The translations under genes and the position numbers were made by a program. The notes under the pieces are model-generated. The model saw only the letters and a program-made list of their open reading frames with translations. It was not told the origin of the DNA and made no database searches. From Terebella lapidaria (Eukaryota > Annelida > Polychaeta > Terebellida > Terebellidae): a stretch of 64,000 bases of DNA. The stretch covers positions 21,076,694 to 21,140,693 of the forward strand of contig OX424570.1 of NCBI GenBank assembly GCA_949152475.1. The letters run 5' to 3'. Below, in pieces: positions 15,001 through 24,589 of the stretch. Position 1 is the stretch's first letter. Each line of letters starts with the position of its first letter.

Positions 15001-17937
15001 CCCCCCTCCCCCCCCCCCCTTCCTCCCCCATAGGGAGGTATGTGTGACCCCGGAGAGCATCCTACACCCCCGCCTGATGCCGGAGGTCTACCCCACGATA
15101 TTTAACCTGTACGCGCTGTACCACACTAAGGACGATGACACGTACTGGTCTCGGCTGGAACGCTGGAACAAAAAACCCGACATTGCTATCATGGTCTACC
15201 TCGGGATCGAGTCGTACGTGGTATTCCTTCTTAACTTCGTAAAAATTAATTTTGTGATTCAATGTTTTATTGAGCTTTATCACAATGTTCAAAATTCAGA
15301 GTTATTTGTAGATTATGGACACTTGTAGGTTATGGTCTTTGGACATGAATTTTTTTAATATAATATGTATGATGTATTTATCCATATATTCTCCTTACCC
15401 TTCAATAAAATCAGTTGAACACATGCTGTATATTATACTTTCTTGCACAAACTGAAGAATGAATGCTCATGATTATAAAAGGAAGGAATAATGTATATAT
15501 TGAATATTTGCCTTGCAGACAGTACTGGAAATCAGACAGCATGGACTTTGACACGGTGGACCCCGACTCACCAGTCTGGGTGAGAATACATGTATATCAT
15601 AATTCATGAAAGTATTCTGTCAAAAATGTATAAATGTCATAAAGCATAATATCATGTTAATATCTTTGCCATGTATATTTATGTCAGCTTGTCAAGTTAA
15701 TCCGACTGGTGAAACAGCAAATTCAGTATGAGTTTGTTTTTTAGAGAAAAGAAAACTGTTTTGTATTTTACAGAAATTCAAAGGTGTAAACTCGACGAGC
15801 TACTGCTACACCCAGGCTGTTGAGACCCTTCAGAACATCACGTGAGTTGGCAAGAACTAAATTATTTAACAGATTATACTGTGAATTGAAATATTATTGA
15901 TTCTTATTATGGTTTACTAAACTGCTAAATTTTAAAAAAATATTATTGACTGATCGTGTTTATATATTAATTACCTCGGAAATTCAGTCTTAATTTATGA
16001 AACAGGCAAATTTGCTGTTGTATACTGGATGCATACCGGTATCTGTCTCTATATTCCACAAGTTTTAGTCACCTAATTTCCTGGAAATGAGCAATTTACA
16101 TAATGAACGTGTTTCTGCAAGCACATGATGTAACTTTAGATTCACTCTCAACTTCCTGAATCATGCCGTAGATCACAGCTACATTTACTGTATTCATATA
16201 ATTGTAATATAAACCTTATGCGATGATACAGTGTATTGTGTATGTTAATGTATGCCTTGTATGTTTCAGTACGGCTTACAGCCCCATGGAAAAGTTACAA
16301 GTCTTGAAGTCCACTTTCGTTGAGATTACAAAGGTATAGAAAGTGGAATAATAATGATAATATGGAAACTCCCAAGTTATCAGAACTCAAAACTTCACTT
16401 GTGTTCTTTTTGTTTTCAAAAGTGGTTCAGCCAATTAGGCGGTAGAAAAAAGTGCAAATTGATAACATAGTTGATAATGCTCCGACCAGAATATTATAAG
16501 AATGTACATGTATACTAAAATACACTCATATTGATCAAAAGTTTGCATATGGTTCATATTATGCAATGCATGAGTTATGGAAGGACATGCTCTGTAAATA
16601 TTCAAACATGACATTGTTAAGAATTCACAATTATATTAAAAAATCAATTGTAAATCAATTAACAATCATACATGTATACTCAGAAGTAGATATTAAATTA
16701 GGCACAGTCGTGTTAGTTTGAAAATCCCATTTTGAAATTGCAATCTTATGATTAGTTATGATTAACTGTCATTATTACACATCTAACTGATACTGAAGCG
16801 TAACGTGCACGGTTCAACGAATCCGATATTGCCGTATGCCACAAAACAATATCAGCCCACCTGGTCCGATATGTGCTCCGCTGGTCTGATATGAGTTCGC
16901 AATGACGTTTCTATAATAAACTGAATAACAGACCGATGCCGCGTCATACACTCCTAGCATGCACAGTGATTTCGTATTACCAAATTAGAATATTTGTGTT
17001 TCAAACAACTGACTGAAAGATGAAATGTCATATTGGAACAATTTCCCCGACAATTAAATCTAATGGTTTCTAGTCTATTTACCGGTAGTTAAATTTAGAT
17101 ATGTTGTGTAATAAGCAAATTAATACATGGTTAATTTCATAACAGACCGGTTATCAGGACCGTGTCATAACAGACCTCGCTGCCGCTCGGTTCGTTATTT
17201 GACACTTGGTCCCGATAACCGGTCCGTTATGAAATAAACCATGTATTAATAGGTACATATCGCTGATGTTACCATGGTTACCAGGCGCTGGGCGAAGGGG
17301 ACATCCTCGGGCAGGACTTGCTGTTCCCGATCTTTACGTTCGTCGTCCTCCGCGCGAAAATCCGACAACTCGGGGCCGAGATTCACTTCATAGAGGACCT
17401 CATGGAACCCGGCCTGAAAACCGGCGAGCTGGGTCACATGATCACTGATCTCACGGTAATAAAAACTCCGGAACTTTAGCAAACTCAGCAAATAACATAC
17501 CCAATACATACACGTACCTAAGTGTATATTTCTTTAGCTGAATTTGTTGAAGTTAAGGATTTCATACTTACCTACATGTACATGAAATGCTGAATAACTT
17601 GATTCATTGTATTCAGAATAAATTTGTAACTCTGAGTTTGAGTTTTCTCTGGTTTCAATGTACATATTGATGAATAAACCGGTACTTGTGTATAAATCAT
17701 GGACTTTTCCATATGAATGAGGCAATTCTATAGGCCGGTTCATATTAGAATCAGTTAATCCAGTAATATCTGCCTGTATTTCAATTGTTCATTTATAACA
17801 TCATGAAATATGCGTGATAATTGGTGACTTCTAGCTGTTGAATAAATATTTGTCATTCAATATTCGTGGTTTGTTTCCAGGCTTCTTACCATTACTTGAA
17901 GACAGAAGACGACCGAAACAAAGCCTTCACTCACTGA
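1..17937 (+). CDS. ALS2: Alsin (ALS2/ALS2CL-like), 3' part of a multi-exon gene
   Basis: Alsin is an endosomal guanine-nucleotide exchange factor that activates Rab5 through its VPS9 domain. Exons, each with GT-AG borders and matching phase: 1-66, 309-425, 748-818, 927-984, 1173-1375, 1618-1680, 1954-2049, 2437-2582, 2857-2966, 3180-3260, 3485-3642, 3933-4115, 4466-4616, 4871-5028, 14449-14604, 15034-15213, 15519-15579, 15774-15841, 16270-16333, 17285-17455, 17881-17937 (TGA). Together they give 805 codons. The order is the end of a DH/helical region (AFWDSMMAEYGEEL), a PH domain (FALFNDILVYFK, TLWVEIIP, TPEE), eight or nine MORN repeats (such as YIGEWTNDKRNGYG and YMGMWSDDQKHGGG), a helical linker, and a C-terminal VPS9 domain (VTPESIL, KPDIAIMVYLG, IHFIEDLM). 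Length and order match the C-terminal half of vertebrate alsin. The RCC1-like half lies outside the window, so ALS2 and the shorter ALS2CL cannot be told apart. The first donor could be at 61 or 67; both keep frame. Confidence 0.93.
6476..6650. mobile_element. TA-flanked MITE (Tc1/mariner-type), 175 bp
   Basis: The ends are inverted: CAGTAGATCCTGTGTTAAAG on the left, against the reverse complement of the right end, CAGTGGATCCTGTGTTTTAA. Matching continues through GACCACC. TA dinucleotides flank both ends (6474-6475 and 6651-6652). Related GACCACC motifs recur inside. There is no coding capacity. TA target duplication and CAGT-type ends are typical of Tc1/mariner superfamily MITEs. Confidence 0.8.
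7003..7176. mobile_element. TA-flanked MITE, CAGTGGTCCCTGTAAG family
   Basis: The left end CAGTGGTCCCTGTAAGATAA is inverted at the right (CTTATCTTACAGGGACCAC). A TA precedes the element (7001-7002) and another follows (7177-7178); the last two bases of the right end appear lost. The interior repeats the terminal motif (CCTGTAAGATAAGACTTC near 7118-7135). It is non-coding, and its ends resemble those of the element at 49875-50058. Confidence 0.78.
7726..9759 (-). CDS. TRIM-NHL protein (RING, two B-boxes, coiled coil, NHL repeats), single exon
   Basis: This is probably a RING-type E3 ubiquitin ligase of the TRIM-NHL class, whose NHL propeller binds protein or RNA partners. From the first in-frame ATG (9757-9759) the product is 677 aa. 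A C3HC4 RING lies near residues 16-75 (YCLLC, CNHTFCETC, CPNC). B-box 1 follows at about 115-150 (CDICAAEATKF, CVTCRKKMCEQC), then B-box 2 at about 180-212 (CEKHAKSVGYYC, CLVCEKC, HLDH). A coiled coil spans about 222-335, and about six NHL blades occupy the last 255 residues (LLVTDYSHGEIVKY, ILVVDSNNYRICRF). I see no filamin domain between coiled coil and NHL, unlike TRIM2/3/71. The frame stays open upstream to 9858 and reads as protein-like acidic sequence, so a short 5' exon may be spliced on. No intron interrupts the ORF. It lies antisense in an alsin intron, which suggests a retrogene or lineage-specific duplicate. A candidate poly(A) signal is at 6731-6736. Confidence 0.9.
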   Translation of the reverse strand: MPLFGSSESPTSMIYCLLCAQRREDRSTVSFTDCNHTFCETCLLEHHLKQLACASTGTISRNYKLENYTVRCPNCKNPRPTEGIELTSEIPHSHKVRDLLYKTKISKAAKDAPSCDICAAEATKFRRRDARKQCVTCRKKMCEQCFEQHKKEFVLSTGSQEALKHVAMRINQHEVKLKCEKHAKSVGYYCTQCRCLVCEKCMSDRKAHLDHPIQVFRDIAQKHCTSANDLQQTIHKILEEKTQRKVYIAQLMKRQQDAIHRAKKDIERNTEWLRKSVEEASESLMKTLDKITNNLRTLHDNHTQYLDYTMHHLSRLQHFIQEMCQPGLEPAILLHGVELKQHIQNYATDTKILGKEKQAMETFQRTVKFELNVDLQNAKITKIGDLSHEWIQIDDVPTPRFATPLPKASIYYQTELERKGPSPGGLLFTSNGSLLVTDYSHGEIVKYVIPKKEREAEVIRDSQPLKFFPHKMDSDPHRKVLYVTDDNQKCVKAFKPSGECTMTSMHRFSSPSGVALSVDGSYLVVSDILAHNITILKASSLKKDFQFGRKGQFNVPEFVMVDDENRIFVSDRENNQVSIWTMAGKFVDKFGSKGSGPGEFNNPMGLCKDEFGNILVVDSNNYRICRFNASGEYIDTVLTFQRGEAIPYGIAISRTGDIAVSDKTSAIVRVYHVYNYH
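10962..11111. mobile_element. 150-bp inverted-repeat element with 9-bp target duplication (Mutator-like MITE)
   Basis: Two arms of about 41 bp (10962-11002 and 11071-11111) are reverse complements with two mismatches, starting CGATGTCTTCTAAACGCTGG. They enclose a 68-bp loop. The 9-mer CATTTAGTT flanks the element directly on both sides (10953-10961 and 11112-11120). Nine-base target duplications with long inverted repeats are typical of the Mutator (MULE) superfamily. There is no coding capacity. Confidence 0.82.
17119..17250. mobile_element. Foldback inverted-repeat element beside a VPS9 exon
   Basis: The left arm beginning ATTAATACATGGTTAATTTC is matched by the reverse complement of the right arm, ATTAATACATGGTTTATTTC. 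Pairing continues through CATAACAGACCGGTTATC and GGACC, giving arms of about 55 bp around a loop of 10-20 bp. It is non-coding. The right arm ends 34 bp before the acceptor-exon boundary at 17285. Related 'ATAACAGACCG' sequence occurs further left in the same intron (about 16925-16940). I could not define a target duplication. Confidence 0.7.
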
Positions 17938-18182
17938 GAGCAGACTTCTCTACGGACCAAGTCATTGAATGGAACCGAGGCCTTAAATTGATCTTTTCTT
18001 GAACTACTGATACTCTATGCTACAACTGTATGCTTTTTTGTAAACTGAAAAAAAAACAAGTTATACTCCTGGTCACCGGTATTTATAAACATGCTGTATA
18101 AATGATTGATGTCAATATTAACCTGTACATTTTGTGAACCTGTGTTTGAGTTTTAGGTGTTTACTGGTACTGGTATCTTTTG

Positions 18183-18188
18183 AATAAA
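18183..18188 (+). terminator. Candidate poly(A) signal of the alsin gene
   Basis: AATAAA lies 246 bases after the alsin stop codon and is followed by a T-rich stretch. It is the first canonical hexamer downstream of the stop. Confidence 0.6.
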
Positions 18189-20427
18189 TTTTCAGGTTTA
18201 CTTTTGTTTATTATATTCATCTGTTGTAATCCAGTTCACATAATAATACATACTGTAAATTTTGTTCCATCGCACAAAAAATATAATATTAAACGGATAT
18301 CAGCACATAAAATTTTAAACTGACCAAAGATATTCGACGGTACAAAACATGTATATGTACTGATTCACAACACTTCATATGCTTCATCAATTTATTAAAA
18401 GAGCTGAATCACAAAAATGTTTGGCGATTAAGGGCTGCTTTAATCACTCAAAGCAACCCCCAGATTCCTTTGACTTGCTTGTAGAACATCTAAACTTATT
18501 GGGGAAAATCCCAAAGTGAGGCTGATATCCCAAGTGGAGGACTCCAGTTGTGTGGAGGTGTGCTCCGGTTGTGAGGGATATCCGCCGAAATTTCCCAATT
18601 ATGTTAAAAATGTTACCAATGAATTATGTTCTAAACATGGATCTTAATGACAGACCACATGATGCAAATTTTGCTGATTTATGAAGTTATTTCGGCAGGA
18701 TGAATATTCACATGAGAATGATAAACAGTTTGTTTACTGGTATTTCTTACATGATTCAGAATTATTTTGAGGCTAGCTAAGCTGTAATATTTCTCTGAAA
18801 ATGTGCAAAGCAAAACCTGGTATAACTAAAAGGGGTCCATAATTCGATGACATTCTAAACTGCAGTGAATAGTCTGTCGACTTTCTATTGGAAGAATTTT
18901 ATTGCGAAATGGCCATGTTGTCATGATTTTGATGTTCATAACAAAAGCGGTAGTATTTAATTGTTGTGAGAAATGTTGTTCGATGCAATTCTGTGTTGTA
19001 TTTGTTGAAAATTTTGATAGAAATAGAACACCGGTAAGTGAAATTATATATATTACATGTTTATGAAGTGAGTTGTTGTATATAGATTAATTGTATTATG
19101 TTCATGGATATGTTTGCAAGAAAACTGTGAATTTATATGAATATTGTGATAATCGACTGGAGATTTCTTGTGCACGTAATGTTTTCGACAAACTTTGATA
19201 CTCGTAAATTTTAAGCATTGATACTCTATATATAACCAAATGGTTTTCAAGTTGAAAGGACTAGTCCACAGTAGTGATGTATAAAATCAGCCATTTTGTC
19301 TTGCCATTCCCTTGATTTGCAAATTTCATGTTGTGAAAATTCTCGTAAATTAATGTATGAAACACTCATTTAATTTCAAGACGTTTTTTATTGAATGTGT
19401 TTGTTGATGGTGTTGAATGCACAAAATATTGTTGGTATGGCTCAATTTGTCACTCTAAAATGATAAAATACTGCTTGACTGGCAATATTTATAATTTTGA
19501 AATTATTTAACTGTCTTGAAGTGTTTTTTGTTGATATATATTCTCTAAGGATGTGGTCAGCTTATGTTGGTTATAAATGTACTGATTTTTTTTCGTTTGT
19601 ACTAAGTTAATTCCAGCATTGATTTGATATTGAACATTCAAGAATTTTGACGAAAAAATCCACCAAAATATCCAAGAGATTCATTCTGTTGTGAATTGTT
19701 TGTGAGCGTGCCACGATACGTTATGTTGTGATATGTGACAGGGAAATATTAATATTCCGTTGTTTTATATGCAGGTGAAAATGAATTATTCTGTGAATTT
19801 TGAGGAAATATCCATCATAATATTCAAGAAATTTCTTGAGTCTCGACTTATTTGAAATTGTCCCACCAGACGTTTTTGTTGCATACAAGAAGGGAAAGAT
19901 GTTTATACGCGTTTACTATATATCAATGTATATGCGAGTGGATTTTACTTATGGAGCTTTCTGCATAATATTTTGCTGTATAAATTTGCAAGTGGAATTA
20001 AGTTATTTAGCTTTTTTGCATGTTACTTTTTGTGCTAAAAATATTGATTGGTATGTTTGTCATATAACTATAATAAGCCTTAGCTGCTGTTAACAAGGTT
20101 TTGCTTAAATGTTATTGAATGCACTGGGTATACATGTAATTAATAACAAACTGCATCAATATATTGATGTCTGGGTGGTAGTGCTGGCTTGAATGTATCT
20201 TAAATCATGAATATATTGCCCCCCCCGCCCCCCCTCCAACAAGTGCAAGTTTGGAAAATGTAGAAAAATTTGTGTAAAAAGGATGAAAAAAAAACCATTG
20301 AAAAGATGTAAAAAAAAGTTTTGTACCTTTTTGCAAAGTGTTTGTTAAAAAATCTCCAATGACTATGTTTACTCAAAAATCAAATTGAATTGAGATGTTT
20401 AAGATTTTCACATTAATCATGACTTTT
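18189..20427. other. Intergenic spacer after alsin
   Basis: AT-rich sequence between the alsin poly(A) signal and the family 2 repeat element. Open frames are short (85 codons at most) and lack domains or flanking splice signals. There is a C/G-run at about 20220-20234. I see no gene here. Confidence 0.5.
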
Positions 20428-21983
20428 TAGGTTGCCGGACATATGGTCCGATAACCTATTGGCATGGCGTTGCGTCCGTCGTCCGTCGTCGTCGTCGCCG
20501 TCGTCGTTGTCCACATTTTTATCTTTTTTGTTTATGGGCGAATTTTTCTGAAATTTTGCACAAAAATACTTAAAAATAATTCAAGAAGGATGTATTTTTT
20601 TTAGTTTTTTGATTTTCGCATTTTGTTCAAAATGGCGGCCGTTTTCGACGAAAAATGCCTGATTTTGGACTTTGGCGGCCATTTTCTCAAAATCTGTTCA
20701 GTAACTTTTTTTCTTTTTGATACATAACACTCCTCATATGTACTTCTATGATGTCTAAAATTTTGTTGCGCTTGAATCGCTCGAAGTGGGCCATTTTGGC
20801 CCAAACTCGGCCCAAATGGGACTTTCCCATGTTAAATTCTCCTATGCCTCATAATGGGACACATTATGCCTAATATCTCACTTAATATTGAGATTAGAGA
20901 CTAGGAATCAATTGTGGACATTTAGGAAAGGATATATCCTGAATATTCTCGTGACCTTGAATTTGACCTCTGACCTCAGTTTCAAGGTCAGAGCACAAAA
21001 TGGCTTATATCTTGCTTATTATTGACTCTACAGCTTAAGAATCAATTGTGGACATATAGGAAATGATATATGCTGAATATTCTGATGACCATGAATTTGA
21101 CCTTTGACCCCATTTTCAAGGTCATATAACAAAATGGCTTATATCTCGCTTATTATCGACTCTACATCTTAGGAATCAATTGTGGACATATAGGAAATGA
21201 TATATGCTGATTATTCTGATGACCTTAAATTTGACCTTTGACCCCATTTTCAAGGTCATAGGACAAAATGGCTTATATCTCGCTTATTATCGACTCTACA
21301 TCTTAGGAATCAATTGTGGACATATAGGAAATGATATATGCTGATTATTCTGATGACCTTAAATTTGACCTTTGACCCCATTTTCAAGGTCATAGGACAA
21401 AATAGCTAATATCTCGCTTGTCATCGACTTTACGGCTTACGAATCAGTTCTGAATGTATAGGAAATGATATATGCAAATTATTGTCGTGACCTTGAAATT
21501 GACCTTTGACCTCATTTTCAAGGTCACAGGACAAAGTGGCTAATATCTCACTTATTATCGATTTTACAGCTTAGGAATCAATTGTGGACATATAGGAAAT
21601 GATATATGCTGAATATTCTCGTGACCTTGAATTTGACCTCTGACCTCATTTTCAAGGTCCAAGTACAAACTGGCTCATATTTTGCTCCTCTATTGACTGT
21701 ATGGCTTGGGAATCAATTGTGGACATATAGAAAATAATATACACTGAATATTTTGATGACCTTGAATTTGACCTTTTGCCTTCATTTTCAAGGCCACAGC
21801 ACAAAATTGCCAATATCTCTCTGTTTTGAATTTACAGCTTAGCAATCAACTGTGGACATGATACATGCTTAATATTATATATGCTGAATATTCTTTTGAC
21901 CTTGACTTTAACCAGTGACCTGGCTAACATCTAAAATATTAAACATTGTCCAGTAACCTATCTTTGGCCCTTGGCCTAATTTT
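20428..21983 (+). mobile_element. Helitron/Helentron-like non-autonomous element, family 2, copy 1
   Basis: The 5' end TAGGTTGCCGGACATATGGT recurs at 58936. Near the 3' end TGTCCAGTAACCTA is its inverted counterpart (TAGGTT-CYGGAC), followed by a short hairpin (TTTGGCC/GGCCTAA) and a T-run. After the 5' end comes a (CGTCGTC)n-like microsatellite (about 20470-20510). Then about eight imperfect tandem units of about 134 bp fill 20880-21900, each carrying AATCAATTGTGGACATATAG, GACCTTGAATTTGACC and TTTCAAGGTCA. Inverted subterminal repeats, a tandem core and a 3' hairpin match the layout of Helentron-derived HINE/DINE-type and bivalve pearl-type elements. No transposase is encoded. Confidence 0.68.
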
Positions 21984-24589
21984 CTAATTGTTTTTACAAT
22001 GTTTAGTTGATTGTTAGTTTGATAATTTCTCACTTAGTGTAGCTGGTCTACGTATGTCAACAGGATGTGTATCATATTGCACAACGCCAATATTGTTTAC
22101 TTGTTAAATTCAAGGTAAAATATAATAATCCGGGGTTGTAAAACGGAGGTAATAAATTATCTACCCAAGAAAAAAGCCAGTCTTTTCAGTTTATTTACCG
22201 TTTTATTGTACTCAGATTGAGATCATAAACCAACATAAATATCAAGTACTAAGTCGGGATAAATTTCGAAACAAGCTGCACATATACACACATACAGGTA
22301 ATATCATGCAGTCAAATTAACATCACAATGTCGTAAAACAAAACAAAAATCACAAAATTGAGGGTGGGGGTAGAATCTTTTGGAGCCAATGGACAATTAT
22401 TAGGTTTGTGCAGAAACGAATAAAATCAAGCAGAAATTTATATCCTGGGGCCCATGGTGGAAAAACGAGCACAAAATTTAACCCTTTACTCAAGTCATCT
22501 CTTCAGACACATCGATAAACATCGTACACATACATTTTTCGGACACCACTCGCACGGGTGTTATAACTGTACACCCCGAGTGCTCACCGCTAGTTCTTGC
22601 ATACAATGATATATCGATACAGGACCATAGCGTTTTTATTGATTCTCACAAACAATTTGAACTTTGGCAAATCACAGACATGTTGAATTTTACACTATGT
22701 ACAAATTTCGTGCGCCTCATACATAATTAGCAGTTACATACATTTTGGGGTTCAACTCATCCAAGAATGTAAGCAGCATTTACCATTTAAATATTGCATA
22801 ATATTACATTTGTAAACAAATATGTGGCATCTTTATGGCTGTTTTTTATGGCTGTACTTTATTTTTTATGACAGACGAATTCAAATTTAAGTAAAAACAA
22901 TTCAAAATTTATTCCAAAAAGTGAGAAAAGTCAGGGTAAGTTGTTAACCCAATTTGACTATTAACTCCTCTTAAATTACATGACTGGGCAATACGTACAT
23001 ATTAAATGCCCACGATTATCGGGACTAGTGAATATAGGTATAATATGTCACCGGCACACTTCATGGCATCGTTGGTAAAAAATACATCCAACAAAACAAA
23101 AAGGCTGTAGAGATAATAATATTGTGCGTCAACAGCCAGCAATTAAAATTATAAAATAAAATCAACCACAAATACGCACACACACAAACAAATTCAAAAC
23201 TTCTGCACTCACAAAATAACATGCATACAATCACTAAAAAACGTTGCTACAATTAAATAAAACAAACAAGCACTCAATGTCTAAATAACACACTAAACTG
23301 CACAAAAGTCACAAAATATCCTTACAAATTTACTGTTTGAATTGTGTTGAACGGTGAACTTGTGCTCCCTCCAAATTCAAAACTGGCTTTGAGTGTTCCT
23401 GAAGCATTCACTAGATGGCACCACTGCACAACTCAAATATTACCTGGTACTGATGAACTTTCCAGCGCAATTGTTCCAATACATATACCATGTATACAAC
23501 AGGATTTCCTCAATTGTGACCACAGTAATGAAAATCATGCAATCATCCCATATTAAATTCTATACCTTCTGGTTTATGGTAGATTTGAATCACCAATTTT
23601 CAGGCCAATTAATTACAAATTTCGTTCCGAAGCACAATGTTAACTCACACGCATATCCAAACTGCTTTCTGCACACGTAAGTGGTTGAAAGACTTGGTTG
23701 CATTTTCGCATTAAACAACAAGAATCCAGTCTTCTTTCAGGCATTCCGTATTACACATTTACTGGCTTATAACACACGGCCCAAGTATCATACGCTGCGC
23801 CTTAATACTGCTCGTCCACTGAAAACATACCATTTAATCCTTCTCGAACCTTTTTAATCTTTATTGAATATAGAGGAAAGCGCAGGGTATGAAACTTGGG
23901 TCTAACACACTATGAAAGCCCAATACGATTGTTATCATAACATCATTTAACGTATATTTCCAGTCAAAGAAAATAACAAATCGGCGATAGGTTCGCAACT
24001 GAATTAATACGAAGTATAGAAAGGAGCTTTGGAATATATATGTGGTATTGGCACCGTGAAGCAACCGAAAGACAAAATATCAATTGATAATATCATGAAT
24101 ATCATATTTTCAGAATATCGTACAATATACTGGCATAAAAGCGTTTGACTTCTTTGTTTACAGGTCAGAGCTTATGTAATTTATATTCTTAATACACCAT
24201 AAACATGATGGCAACTATGCATAAAAGATGTCACATCAATGTATGTGCAGCCATTCAATGACATGAAATTAATAACCCAATATGAACAAATATAATACTT
24301 GTTGGTGACATTAAAACTACAAAAGATATTATACCAGTGCCTCCTGATATAACGTTGTATTACGTCGGTATAATGCTGTACATATGTGATTATATTTGTA
24401 AGAGCAGTCTAACCCAGTATACGATACAACACAAATGCACCAATACCCAACATTATACTAAAAAAACCCTCAGAAAATCAGCGAAGCAGTCGATAGTTGC
24501 ACAGTGGGAAGATCAGCAAACAGTAGCCGAGTTAATCGTAGCACGCAGAACAGAACACAGCCGTTTGAGACAGTCCAAGGACGCGAGAT
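21984..24589. other. NT5C3 3' UTR and downstream spacer
   Basis: Sequence downstream (on the - strand) of the 5'-nucleotidase stop codon. The nearest canonical poly(A) hexamer in that orientation is at 23860-23865 (TTTATT on +), about 725 bp from the stop; others occur near 22188-22206. A long 3' UTR is therefore likely. No coding frame with domain content is visible. Confidence 0.45.
23860..23865 (-). terminator. Candidate poly(A) signal of the NT5C3-like gene
   Basis: AATAAA on the - strand, about 725 bases beyond the stop codon at 24590. It is the first canonical signal I found downstream; use of this site is inferred. Confidence 0.35.

Noticed and set aside
14957..15328. 123-codon frame read as a separate gene
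   Set aside because: The supported part is the alsin exon 15034-15213; the rest is intron with C-runs.
20880..21900. Possible satellite DNA array
   Set aside because: The array is bounded by the inverted ends of the family 2 element, so it is the core of that element rather than an independent satellite.
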